A DNA stretch of 64,000 nucleotides from Nansenia antarctica. Taxonomy: Eukaryota; Chordata; Actinopteri; Argentiniformes; Microstomatidae. The stretch is from the NCBI GenBank assembly GCA_963989245.1, contig OZ022339.1, forward strand, positions 94,321,332-94,385,331, written 5' to 3'. The position numbers and the translations under genes were made by a program. The notes under the pieces were generated by a model, which saw only the letters and a list, made by a program, of their open reading frames with translations, had not been told where the DNA came from and did no database searches. Below are positions 36,690 to 56,819 of this stretch, one piece after another (the first letter of the stretch is position 1; the number at the start of each line of letters is the position of its first letter).

Positions 36690-36906
36690 TAGCAAAGGAT
36701 GTGAAGACTTATGCACATGTTATTTCTGTGTTTCAATTTGAATACATTTGCAGAAATTTCTAAAAACGTGTTTTCACTTTGTCATTATGGAATATTGTGT
36801 TTGGATTGATGTCAATGTTTTTTATTTAATCAATTTTAAATTGATTCTATAACACATCAAAATGTGGAAAAAGTGAAGGTGTGTGTTGACTTTCTATAGC
36901 CACTGT
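36690..36906 (+). mobile_element. Tc1-like element, 3' end remnant
   Basis: 'gcaaaggatgtgaagactta', then 'tgcagaaatttctaaaaacg' and 'ttgtcattatggaatattgt', ending at 'tatagccactgtaca', matches the 3' non-coding end and terminal repeat of Tc1-like elements I remember from fish. The transposase is not recognisable upstream. Confidence 0.65.
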
Positions 36907-37009
36907 ACATAAAACATAATCCATATAAGAGATACATGCTTTGGCCTTTCCAAAGGCCTTCCTGTTGGCGTTGTGCCCTTCATTCTCCGCCATCATCATC
37001 TGGTTCCCC

Positions 37010-37374
37010 GCTGCAGCGGCCAAGGACAAGGCCAAGCTGCAGCGGGTGATACGCTCGGCGGAGAGGGTGATTGCCTGCCCTTTGCCCCCCCTTGAGGCCC
37101 CCCCCCCCTGACCTGACCCCTATCTATCTACCCTCCCTCCACCCCCACCCAGAGAGCTTTGGACTGTCTGGATATGAACACTTGAACACTTGATCTCTGC
37201 ACTTTATATTTATATTAATTATGACTCTTGCACTTTGATGTTGGTTTGCACTGTCTTGTCCTGTCTTGCACCTGTCCTGCTGTAAACCGTGCTCCATTGT
37301 TCCAAACCAAATTCCTAACATGTTTACATGTCATGGCAATAAAAGTCTTCTGATTCTGATTCTGATTCTGATTC
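37010..37374 (+). mobile_element. LINE 3' fragment (Rex/L2 type) with (CTGATT)n tail
   Basis: Opens inside the C-terminus of a reverse transcriptase ORF ('KDKAKLQRVIRSAERVIACP', about 37025-37085). It is followed by a C-rich stretch, the 3' untranslated region and a CTGATT repeat. Its last 170 bp are the uninterrupted counterpart of the split tail at 32523-33535. Confidence 0.75.
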
Positions 37375-37375
37375 A

Positions 37376-37879
37376 TTAATGAGTCAAGTGTAGTACTTCC
37401 TGTCATAAATCGAAGCATTGTCGTTTTGAAAAACAAAAGAATAAAACACTCATCTCTGGTATTTAAGATTAGACCCACGTGTGATTATGCCTCCCTGTGG
37501 TATTTACCTTTTGGATTTGTTCAGTCAGTCTAATCTTTGCTAAGACATTATCCCTATTGTCAGGGCTATACAGCAGCATCTTTGATCAAAGAGAAAATAC
37601 ACACATCACTGATTCTTCAGATACAAAATCACCCATTGGGTTGAAATCAATACTGGGTTCATTTTGTCCTCTCTTTCCACTCCTACAAAGCACTAACTAT
37701 GCCTCAGCCTGCAGATTGGGAGAAAAATACAATGCTTCGGATCTGTCATGACATGTTTTCAGATTCTCAGGTGAGAATTGGTTTTACAGAGTTGTGGATA
37801 GCACTTGGCTTGGGGGGTTTCTATGGAAACAAGAATACAGGCTTTCACAATTGAGATGACCATTATCTCTCAGCTGCCA
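37376..37879. other. Non-coding spacer, no gene seen
   Basis: AT-rich; no domain and no element end that I can fix. Confidence 0.45.
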
Positions 37880-37887
37880 TCAAAGTA

Positions 37888-38334
37888 TTGATGATTTGTG
37901 TGATTGAAACAGAGACTCTCGCCTCGGTCGTCCCGATGCTGGTGGAGGAGGCCCCCCAGGTCACCTCCGTCATCGTCCACGTGGGTGCCAACGACATCGG
38001 ACGGCAGAGGTCGGAGGAGCTGAAGGACGACTTCCGAGCCCTCATCACCACCGTCAAAGACACAGGTAAGACCTGCATCATCTCGGGCCCCTTCCCGAGT
38101 CCCAGGTATTGCGACATCAAATACAGTAGAATTCGAAGTCTTCACCTTTGGCTACAGGGATACTGCTATCGTATGCAAATCCCATTTATAGACAATTTCA
38201 CCACGTTCTTTAACCGTAGTGAGCTGTTTGCGAGAGATAGGTTTCACCCAAACAGGTATGGTGCCCGCCTGCTGTCCATGTCCATGGACCTCGCTGTCCA
38301 GCCCTGGACCTGGCCGGTGTCCAGTCGAAGCTGA
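37888..38334 (+). pseudogene. LINE ORF1 SGNH-hydrolase (esterase) domain, 5'-truncated
   Basis: The frame contains two diagnostic blocks of SGNH hydrolases: 'VIVHVGANDIGRQR' (block III, G-x-N-D) and 'DRFHPNRYGARLL' (block V, catalytic D-x-x-H). The block I serine (GDS) is missing because the ORF starts inside the domain. Esterase domains in ORF1 are known from CR1/L2-group LINEs, including zebrafish L2, and ORF2 of the same element follows directly. This is part of the LINE, not a host lipase. Confidence 0.75.
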
Positions 38335-38340
38335 TGTGGG

Positions 38341-41300
38341 ATGAGTCCGATCCATTTCTCTAACACCAAACATGCCATCCAGACTATTGTCTCCCACCGG
38401 ACTCCCACCACCACAAATAAGGTAACACATGGTGCAAATATGAGAAACTTAGTACCCATTTCATTAAGTATTCCCTCAAATCAGTCCCAGTGTCAAAATG
38501 ACATCTCCATGGCAATTTTGAATATCAGGTCGCTATCGAACAAAAAAACATTTATCATAAATGAGCTCATTTGTGATAGAAAACTCGACTGTATGCTACT
38601 CACAGAAACCTGGCTAGATACAAATGGAGCAGCAGCCCTTATTGAGGCATCTCCCCCCAACTATAGTTTTTTCCAATCAATCAGAAATGGAAAAAAGGGG
38701 GGAGGAACAGCTACCAAAGCTTCAAATAATCTAAACTGCAAGAGCATATCCTTTGATATATTCTCCTCCTTTGAATATCATGCCACAGTTTCCCCTCTGC
38801 CATAAGGACTCTCAACACCTGACTCACTGCACTGTATAAATTGTAAATTGTAAATATGTTCTGTCTTGTCTTGTGGTTATGTGTGTTCATGTCCATGTAA
38901 CAGTCATGTACAATGTGTGTATGTTTTTTGACACTGCTTTTGAGCTGTACCGACAACAAATTCCACCGACCTAGGTCGTGTGGTCATTAAACTATTCATT
39001 CATTCATTCATGCCAACCACCTATTCTAACGGTAACTGTACGTATACAGGCCGCCGAAACCAGCCCCTACCTTCCTACCTGACTTCTCTGAGTTCCTATC
39101 CATTATCCATCCCAATTATGATTAGGATTATTATCACTGGAGATTTTAATTTTCATGTTGATAATGAGGCTGACTTGAGGGCTAGGGATTTTATTGACCT
39201 CTTGAAATGTATGGATTTTATCCAACATGTCAATGAACCCACTCACAATCATGGCCATACCCTTGATCTTGTGATTACAAAGGGTCTTGAGGTCTCAATA
39301 TCAGGTATCAGCGACCTGGCCCTCTCTGACCATTTCTGTATTTTCTTTACCATTGTAACACGTAAAGCTGAAAGCAATGCTGAACGTGTTGTTAAAAAAC
39401 GTTATCTTACACCTGCAGTGGCTGAGAATTTCAAAGCCTTAATGAACAGTAATCACACAACTCCCACGTTATATGAAAACGACTTAGTAATTACCTTTAA
39501 CAATAAAGTAAAAATGGCCCTAGACTCCCTGGCACCTACCAAACTAAAAAAGGTTGGAGCCAAGAGGAGAGCACCATGGCGTAACAGTGAAATAAATCTC
39601 CTAAAGAGAACATGTAGGAAAGCTGAGCGCAGATGGAGAAAGAGCAAATTACAGGTTGATCAGAATATTTTTAAAGAACATCTATCTGCCTTTAATTTGG
39701 CAATGCGAAATGCTAGGAAAAATCACTTCTCAAATATAATATCTACAAACAAGAATAACCCCAGGGTCTTGTTTTCGACAATTGATTGCCTTGTAAAGCC
39801 TGCTCCTAGAACACTAGACGGCGCAGCCTCTGTCACCAAATGCGAGGAATTTGCAGCCCACTTCAGGGATAAGATAACAAATATTAGAATGTGTATTACT
39901 CAGGAAAGACTAGGTTTGTGTAACACTGTAGACCCGCCACCACAGAACATGACTATGAGCATGTTCACCATGATTAGTACTGAAACATTAGGTAAAATTG
40001 TGTCACAGCTTAAACCGTCTACGTATCCTCTTGACCCTATTCCTACCACCTTTTTTAAGGACATTTTTGAATCTGTGTCTGATGACATACTAGGCATTGT
40101 AAATCACTCCCTACTTAAAGGGATATTTCCAGCGGCGCTTAAAACTGCCCTGGTTAGACCCACCCTGAAGAAAAGTAACCTAGATCCTTCTGATCCAAAA
40201 AACTGTAGACCAATATCCAATCTCACTTTTCTAAGCAAAATTTTAGAAAAGGCTGCGTATAAACAACTTCATGAATTCTTAGTCTTAAATAATAGGTATG
40301 ACCCACTTCAGTCAGGTTTCCGATCATACCACAGCACAGAAACCGCTTTGCTTATGGTATCTAATGACCTTAGGATAAATGCAGACTCGAAAAAACTCTC
40401 GATTCTTGTACTCTTAGACTTAAGTGCAGCCTTTGATACGGTAGACCATTCCATACTTATTGAGAGACTTGAAAACTGGGTTGGCCTCTCAGGTCCGGTC
40501 TTAAACTGGTTCAGGACTTACTGACCGAGACTACTTTGTAGCCCTTGGTGACCATAAGTAAAAAAATTATAGCACAACCTGTGGAGTTCCCCAGGGGTCC
40601 ATTTTAGGACCGTTGCTTTTTAGCCTATACATGCTACCCCTCAGTTCTGTTATCAAGAGGCATAGCGTTAACTACCACAGCTATGCTGACGACACTCAGC
40701 TTTATATCTCAGTAACTCCCAACGACTACAAGATGATCGACCACCTGATAGATTGTATTGCTGATATTAATATTTGGATGACACAACATTTTCTCCAACT
40801 CAATCAAGAAAAAACAGAGGTATTGATCATTGGCGAGAAAACTGGGAGAGAGAAATTATCTGCACACTTGAAAACACTAGCTCTTAACACTAAGTGTCAG
40901 GCTAGGAATCTTGGTGTCATAATTGACCCAGATCTACATTTTGAAACTCATATTAATAATACTATTAAAACATCCTTCTACCATCTAAGAAACATCACTA
41001 AGGTACAATAATTTCTCTCCCAGGCAGAAATTAATGCATGCGTTTGTTACTAGTAGGCTAGATTACTGTAATGCTCTCCTGACAGGTCTCCCCAAAAAAA
41101 TGATTAATAGACTACAAATGGTTCAGAATGCTGCTGCTCATGTCCTTACTAGGACCAAACGAAGAGCGCACATCACACCTGTCTTGAGATCACTACACTG
41201 GCTCCCTGTCAGTTATAGAATAGACTTTAAGATCCTTTTACTAGTCTATAAATCACTCCACTGCGATGCACCCAATTACATGGTGGACATGCTCATAAGA

Positions 41301-41510
41301 TACACACCAACTAGACCCCTAAGGTCTAGTGGCACGGAACTTTTAATAGTGCCAGAGGCTAGGACAAAGAGATTTGGAGGATCAGCTTTTAGCATATATG
41401 CTCCTAGATTGTGGAACACCCTACCTGAGGGCCTGAGGTTGTCTAAAACTCAGGATTTTTTTAAGCGAGACCTCAAAACCTACTTATTCAATGTCGCCTT
41501 TTGCTACTAA
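38341..41510 (+). pseudogene. LINE ORF2: endonuclease plus reverse transcriptase, broken
   Basis: Endonuclease: 'MAILNIRSLSNKKTFIINEL' (38512), 'LLTETWLDTNG' with the catalytic Glu, 'IITGDFNFHVDN' (39130) and 'LALSDHFCIFF' (39319). Reverse transcriptase: 'RPISNLTFLSKILEK', 'QSGFRSYHSTETALL', 'ILVLLDLSAAFDTVDHSIL' with the first Asp (40405-40460), 'GSILGPLLFSLYML' and 'YHSYADDTQLYI' with the YADD box (about 40675). C-terminus: 'SRLDYCNALLTGLPKK', 'HWLPVSYRIDFKILLLVYK' and 'KRDLKTYLFNVAF'. Breaks are a 222-bp insertion at 38786, a stop at about 40521 and a frameshift at about 41011. All catalytic motifs survive, so the copy is fairly young. Confidence 0.8.
38786..39007 (+). mobile_element. 222-bp LINE tail nested in the LINE endonuclease
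   Basis: Flanked by the 8-bp duplication 'tcatgcca' (38778-38785 and 39008-39015). The insert runs from 'cagtttcccctctgccataa' to an (ATTC)n tail and contains 'ccgacaacaaattccaccga', a LINE 3'-end type. It cuts the endonuclease after 'SSFEYHA'. Confidence 0.75.
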
Positions 41511-41824
41511 GGGAGACATTGAACATTATAGAACTAGGATCACTAGGCCATTACACCATACTCGTGTTTTGAGATTTGTGTTGACAGGAAAAAGGACCCG
41601 GGTGCTGATGAGGCACTGTCAGCTCCCAGTAGCACCTAGAGCAGTACTGGAACCGGTACAAGAGTGTACCAGGACCACCATCAGGTTGTATTGCTGTCAT
41701 CTTTATTGTGTTGTTGCATCATAACTGTGCTTAAGATTCTCTTTTGGCAGGACCTGTGCCCATGCTGGATGCAGAATGATGCAGATATAACACTACATTT
41801 ATGGACAGTGTGTGCGCCGATAAT

Positions 41825-42195
41825 ATGCAAGGAACTTTTCCTGGATACATGGTGTACAGGTTTTTCGCATTTGCTTGCTTGCTTTGTGCCGGTGGTCCTT
41901 GGCCTCCCCTTGGGGGCCCCCGGCTGCCCCGTGTGCCTGGTCTGCTCCGCCGCCGGGGCACCTGCTTGGCCGTCCTTGTGCGGGGCCTCTTTGGTCTGTG
42001 CTTGCTTGGCTGGGCCGGGTGTGCTGGTGGTGGGGCGGGCTGGGTGTGTGGGGCGGCCGGGGCTCCCCGGGGGGGGGGTGTGGGGGCCCACCGCTGGGTG
42101 CTGGTAGGCAAACTGGCTAGTAGTCGCTCTATGTGTAGAGGGCTGCAAGGGAATTTTCCTGGCTACATAGTGTACAGGTTTTTACTTTTGCCTGC
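41825..42195 (+). repeat. GC-rich block between duplicated 45-bp flanks in the LINE 3' region
   Basis: 'aacttttcctggatacatgg' with 'tgtacaggttttt' (about 41830-41868) recurs as 'aattttcctggctacatagt' with 'gtacaggttttt' (about 42150-42185). Between them lies about 230 bp of roughly 70% G+C sequence. Proline- or glycine-rich frames here are compositional artefacts. Confidence 0.65.
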
Positions 42196-42633
42196 TCGCG
42201 GCTCTGTCAGTATTGATTGATTGATTGATTGACTGATTGACTGAAAATGTTCATTGTGTGAAGCGCATTGAGTTGCATCTTGTAAGAAATGCGCTATACA
42301 AATAAAATTTGATTTGATTTGATTTGAGGAGTAATTCTATAGGCCTCAGGTTCTATTACCGGCAAAGTCAGCAAAACTAGCTTCATATAAAACAGACTGT
42401 TGAAAGGATAGCCTCACCCAGCCCTCCTGAGTCAAGTGAAGTGTGAGATTAGATGTATTTAATAGAACGAGAAGGAGAATCATGTTCAATTCTTGAAAGG
42501 TCTTGACAACAGTGTAAAGTGACTGTAGGCCAAGAATAGGTAGAACAGTTTCTCTACTGTGAATATAAAAAAAAAGAGTAATTCTTCCATCTAGCATTGT
42601 GACTGGCCCCTGGTCCTAGCATATTTGTTTTTG

Positions 42634-42790
42634 GAATGGACTTTATTTGTCATTGCTACAGTACAGGTACCAAACAACGAAATTTAGGAGGGGTGGCTCC
42701 CCTGGTGTTAGGAAAGTTTTTTGTTTTGTTTTGAAAAAGCATAAAATCACAAGAAGGTAAGGAGCTGGTTTACATAAATAAAGGTTAATA
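42634..42790 (-). mobile_element. LINE 3' tail, copy 2
   Basis: Reverse complement of the tail type at 24331-24511: 'tttatttgtcattgctacag', 'ggtaccaaacaacgaaattt', 'ggtttacataaataaaggtt'. The microsatellite tail is nearly lost, which suggests age. Confidence 0.7.
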
Positions 42791-42828
42791 AACATTTATT
42801 ATGATGACTGATATACAGTATATATGAT

Positions 42829-42905
42829 TCACTTACTTAGACAAATGTACAGTACTTGTTGTAAGTTGCTGTGGATAAAGGCTAAATGTCTGAAATCTAA
42901 ATGTA
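42829..42905 (-). repeat. Dispersed 'catttagcagac' family repeat, inverted piece
   Basis: 'gtacttgttgtaagttgctg' followed by 'ggataaaggctaaatgtctg' is the complement of the 'cagacacctttatccaaagc' head seen at 52420. Confidence 0.55.
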
Positions 42906-45259
42906 AATGTATTACACGTGTTTGTAGCGCTTCTGTACATGAACACACAGACAGGGCTGACATTCTAGACTGCTATACCATAAATAGTGAGTGATGATGA
43001 ACTGGGCAAGACAACCTATAAAAATGAACACAGGACCGTGTTACATCTGAGCAATCCAAAGGTCACTTAACATGCGAGTAGCTGAGTTTGGTACTTGGTA
43101 TTTGGCCTCCATCAAATTTCAAACGACTCTCGTCGTTTGGAAACATTATGTTTCACAGATCTTATCAAATGATTCATGCCATGTCTTATCTTTACAGTGC
43201 AGTAAAGTGCTTCAACTTGCAAAACCCGAAGCCAAGAACCCGAACCCAGAAACATCTCTAAGGCCCTTAATGCACTGGTTTACTTTCATGGTACATAACA
43301 TTACAGATAGTATCTGCAACATACACAAGGACTTATGGCTATGATGACAAGTGGTTGTTATCTTCTAGAACCATGATACCAACATTGTTTAGACAAATAT
43401 AGAAAGGCATACCGCCACTTATAGTTTGTTAAACTCATGTATCTGTATCCATCGAGTTCTGCAGTCTCCTCAGGCAGACACACAGTACAACCCGACCACA
43501 CATTTTTGTAAATAGGATTTAGACATTGTGTAGACTATGAATGTCCTTGTCCTACCTAGCGTGAGGCCTGACTTGAGTCAGACTTCTGGTCGAGGATCAG
43601 TCGCGTGGCTAGAATTCATCCGGAACAAATGTGTTTGTCTGGGATATCCGGCAGCATGCAGTCAGAGGCAGGCTCCCTTTAATCTCCAGACGTGACAGGG
43701 CTTCTGATTTACAGTGGAGCCCAGCATTCAAAACACTCTCATCTTAGGTCACAGACAGAGCCCACACTAGCAACGCATCACTTCCTCTCCATCACCAAGT
43801 ACCATATTCTGACCTACATTTTCATTTAATTATGGTGTTCTTTAATCTCACCAAACTGTCAGCTTTAACAGTTTCCAACTTTTTTTTTTTATTTGCAAAT
43901 GTCACATTTAGCTTCTACATAGAAGTTCAAAACAATGTTTTAGTGCAGTGGAACTACCAGTACCCTGAAAGATAATGGCCTCTACACGGCCCACTAGTCC
44001 CTGAGAGATGTAACATCCATTACATTGCCGTAGGTGACAGGAAACTAGAAGCACAGTGAGCTAGTCCTTTGGGTTAATAATTAGTCCTCTGCTCTGAACA
44101 AGTCACTCAATCTGCTAGTGGAATGGTTATTGATGGGGTGGTCATTAGGACACTGACTGCATCATTAGGTTACATCTCAAAATATCTATCTACAAATCCC
44201 CCTGAACACACACTTGGTGTCTTAAGCTAAATTGCATGTGGCATATTGACTTAGTATGGTTACTGATTCTGAAATCACAATTATAGGGCTTGTGTTCTAA
44301 CAGCAGAAAGTTGAGGAAGAAAAAACACACAGAGACATGTACTGCAAACTGATTTTAATGGGGTGGGTAGCACGGATGACATTAAGCAAAATGTGGTCTC
44401 TCACAAATGAAGCCCATACTTGAGCAGCCAAGCAGAGATGATATGTGATTTGAGTAGAACTGTAAACTGGGGAGGGACTTAAGTTGGCATATACACAAAT
44501 GAACTTTGTAGTCACGTTAGTTTGAGCCATTCCTGAAAGAAACTCATCACACAACTCCAAACCATTTGACAAAAGGCAAGGTCAAGAAAGCACCTGGCAC
44601 TCCCTCACTAACTAACATTCTTTAAGACTCAAACTCCGGGGCGATGCTTCCCCCACCTTCCCTTTACTTGGCGTACACTTGAGGGACGAGACACAGAGCT
44701 CTATTTAAACAAAACTGCTATCGGGGTGTTTATTTGTTTCAATGACCAAATAAAGTCAATTGTAATATGAGTTGAAACCTGAATTCTCACAGCATGGGAA
44801 GAATACAGATTTTAATTGATTAAAAAAAAAGAACTCCCTGACACCAATTGTGATTGAATAAAACCCTGTCAAAATAAATTCCCCAATCAAAAGCCATCCA
44901 AACAAAAAAACAACAAAACAACATACAAACAAACAAAGCATTTTCTTTCTTTCTTTCTTTTTTTTTTAAAAGCAGCAAAGATAAATAAAAGATTCAAATG
45001 AAGTCCTTTTCAGTGCTCCTGATAAAATCAGAATCCAAGAATTTATGTAAAATCATGGTGTTAATTAAGGGAGGTGTAGTTGTTTTAAGAGCAGGTTGTT
45101 CCCTGATGATGAGTGCATCCATAGTATGTGTGTGAAGTGTTGAGGCACCCTCTCGCTGCTCTGCTTTGTGTACACGGTTGGTTTGTACCCCAGATACTCC
45201 TGCCTTTGTCCTGCTGATGACGGCAGGTACAAGCACTGGCCTCAGGACATCTGAAGAGC

Positions 45260-54115
<8,856 letters not shown>

Positions 54116-54430
54116 GTGTTTTACAACTCCAGACCGGCCGGCTCCCCTGAGGTTACAGTAACAGGATGTGTATGTTTTACCGTTGAATAGCCTTAATACG
54201 AGAATAAAGTGTCATTTAAGGGCTGACGTTGTAATACCCCAATCCGTTTTAACCCAATCATCGCTTCGCTCCAACGTGGTGACGGCAGTGATTGGTGTTT
54301 CGACAGGGGCGTCTGTTGACACGTGACTCTTGTTCGCTCGTGGTTTATTTGATGCTTGCTTGCGGGACCTTTTTTTTTTACCCCCACATCACATAATGAC
54401 AGTATGATGCAATGAATGGGCTGAGCCAAT
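54116..54430 (-). promoter_or_regulatory. cth: cth upstream region with CARE and CCAAT motifs
   Basis: Upstream of the cth start. Visible on the minus strand: ATTGCATCA (54405-54413), identical to the core C/EBP-ATF response element bound by ATF4; a CCAAT box in 'accaatcac' (about 54291); and a palindromic E-box CACGTG (54320-54325). A further 'agccaatagg' lies at about 54423 on the plus strand. ATF4 control of CTH under amino-acid shortage is established in mammals. The transcription start is not fixed here. Confidence 0.6.
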
Positions 54431-54510
54431 AGGAGGAGGAGGCCGTAGTATACAGTACATAGATCTAAGCAGTAGATGGGTGGATGGATGGAGGGGTAAA
54501 TAGATTAATA

Positions 54511-54872
54511 AATGAATGAATGAATGAATGAATGAATGAATGGTCTTTATTGTCATTAATATAGTACAGGTACCATACAACGAAATTTGGGAGGGGGGGC
54601 TCCCCTGGTGCTAGGAAAAAAATACTAAAAACAAGAAGGGAAAAGAGCTGGTTTACATAAATAAAGGCTATATCCACTATCCACTATACTATACTATACA
54701 AATAAAACACTGTGCTGTACTCTATGCTATGCTATAAATATCCTAATATTTCCTATCTCTGAACCTTATGTACACGAGGGTTGTCATATTGCACATAGTA
54801 TTATTGCACATTCATTTAAAGTGTCGCAGTTTGCAGGTTTGAAATGTTCACAGTTGTGTTTCAGTATTGCAC
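54511..54872 (-). mobile_element. LINE 3' tail, copy 4 (long form), between cth and ankrd13c
   Basis: A (TGAA)n run, then 'ggtctttattgtcattaata', 'caggtaccatacaacgaaat' and 'gcagtttgcaggtttgaaat': the complement of the element at 46102-46400. Confidence 0.75.
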
Positions 54873-54940
54873 TTGATTACAATCTAGTAGCTGCCATCAA
54901 ATTGTCTAGATTGTCCAGGGCCTAGAACCTAGGTCTTTGC

Positions 54941-54990
<50 letters not shown>
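54941..54990. repeat. (TAGA)n microsatellite
   Basis: About 12 tandem TAGA units. Confidence 0.95.
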
Positions 54991-54991
<1 letters not shown>

Positions 54992-54999
54992 AGGAGCTT

Positions 55000-55450
55000 T
55001 TATGCTCAGCCAGTGTCATGTAGGGGACGGGAGGGATTGTCCATGATGGCCAGGAGTTTGGTCGCCATCCTCATTCTCATCTTATTGGCCACCTCCTCCA
55101 CTGTGTCCAGGGTGACACCGAGAACAGAAAACAGATTGTTCAGCTTCTTGGTGTCACCTTCCTTGATGCTGCCCCCCCGAGCACTGCGCTGGTCACCAGT
55201 GACTGGTAGAACATGTTCATCAGAGTCGGCTCTGGTCCCTCTTGTACAGCACACCTGTGTTACCAGTCCAGTCTAGTTTATTGTCCATGTCCTGTCCCTG
55301 GATGGAAAAACGAGACAGGGGCCCCCTAGTCCCTTGTCTTGCTGATGTTGAGCAGCAGGTGGTTTCGCTCACACCACTCAACAAAACTGCCCACCAGTCC
55401 TCTGTACTCAGTCCCCTGGCACGTCCACTGACACGATGGCAGACGGCCAC
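55000..55450 (-). pseudogene. LINE ORF2 C-terminal fragment
   Basis: The minus strand reads 'FVEWCERNHLLLNISKTRD' (about 55330-55390, typical of the segment after the catalytic box of fish LINE reverse transcriptases). After frame changes it reads 'SVLGVTLDTVEEVANKMRMR' and 'KLLAIMDNPSRPLHDT' (about 55010-55100). Several stops; a dead fragment between the two host genes. Confidence 0.6.
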
Positions 55451-55459
55451 ACGTCCTGT

Positions 55460-56815
55460 GGTACAACCTCACACTGGTACATACTGGTTTTTAATTTTAA
55501 TTAATTAATTTTTATTTACATGTTTATATTTACAGTTTCTTACACATTATGCTGAGAACATGACTATTCAAAACAGATAGTTATTATAATCACTGAATAA
55601 CAAATAAGTATCTTGTTTTTCCTTAACAATAATAAATAACATGTTTTCCAACATAATTCCCATTGCAATGAGGTTAAGTCAGAATTTGTATGTACACAGA
55701 TACAAAAAAAAGCAGTTAAGGTGTCAAGAAAAGAATACCCTGGCAGTGACATTCGTCCATTACTGTAATCATATTTCCGTATCATTTAATCTGAATGAAA
55801 ATAGAGTAGGTGTATTTGGACACAGTAGTTCCATCCATGAGCGATAGGGGGGGCGAGCGTGCTGTTTTCCGCCCTTTGCCTCAATGATTCAGCCAGGAGA
55901 TTATTATTCATGCAAATAGTTTATAGACAATGTCCATCTGTTTGAGTCCATAGAAATCACATCATGTGCCTGTACAGCACATTTCTCTTATAGAGAAAGA
56001 TGTACATTATATGTGCACACAACGCAGTCTCTGAAATATGTTCTTTACCGTTTACTTCAACCCTCTTCAAGTGTTGTCACATTACATGACCAAGAGTTAT
56101 GGTGCTTGGGCTCAATATGGCTCATGGTGAACTAGTGTTTCCGCATTGGACATTTATACATGGTCATACAATATGGTGGCCGCATGCATAACTTCCATAG
56201 AATGTCCTGCAAAACACTGCATTGCTTTAGAAAACTGTATAAAACCTTGCTGGTCTTTAGTGAACATTTCCAAGAATGTTCCCTTCCCGTTTTCATGACT
56301 AGGGCACCCACACAGCAGCAGGCTGCAGCATGTCCTACCCTGAATCCTCTTCTTTTTTTTCTTTTTTTTTACATGTCTACTAACAGATTTATCTGCATTA
56401 AAGTGTGCAAAATAATACACAATTGTTGAGTGACATTCTTCTTCAAGCACATTCGCAAAGACTTGAATGGCTAAAGTGAGAGAGTGTCTGACTAGTCAAG
56501 TGTTCTGTATCCATTTTAGCAATATAATTTAGATTTTTAGTCTGGTCTGACAAATCTGCCAATAATAACATGATTCCATTGGAGTTCATAATGTGAGGCA
56601 GAGCTATATTCCACACACCTTGAGCGGGTTGTGCAATACATTTGCTGTTCCATTTTAAGCATAATATACCATAATAGCAGGAACAACGTAGTTTGCAACC
56701 CAAAGCGAGAGGGACCATACTGTCAATGGAAAGTAACAACCAGTTAGTCCATTTTATTACAGTATTAGCACAGAATTTGTAAACGAATCATTATAGTATA
56801 ATCTCTTGGTGTTAG
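55460..56815. other. Spacer upstream of ankrd13c, no gene seen
   Basis: AT-rich unique sequence; no supported coding region or element end. Confidence 0.5.
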
Positions 56816-56819
56816 AGTG

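Larger units (their letters stand above)
37880..42330 (+). mobile_element. L2-type LINE with esterase ORF1, nearly full length
   Basis: In order: the truncated end of an ORF1 SGNH esterase (37915-38334), ORF2 with endonuclease and reverse transcriptase (38350-41510), and a long 3' untranslated region with a GC-rich insert (41.5-42.3 kb). The tail is 'aaatttgatttgatttgatt'. A short second copy of the 3' end, from the ORF2 C-terminus to the same tail, lies in a cth intron at 49797-49960. Frameshifts and a nested insert make it inactive. Confidence 0.8.
42335..45255. other. Region downstream of cth, no further gene seen
   Basis: Holds a minus-strand LINE tail (42634-42790), a piece of a dispersed repeat (42829-42905) and otherwise unique sequence. 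The right part (about 44.3-45.26 kb) may be cth 3' untranslated region: 'tttatt' at 44729-44734 is a polyadenylation signal when read on the minus strand. Confidence 0.45.

Noticed and set aside
38980..40524. The 514-codon frame as a cellular gene
   Set aside because: Carries LINE endonuclease and reverse transcriptase motifs; its first codons come from the tail of a nested insertion.
41681..42220. Overlapping 120-155 codon frames on both strands
   Set aside because: Caused by the GC-rich 3' region of a LINE; no domain, and frames exist on both strands at once.
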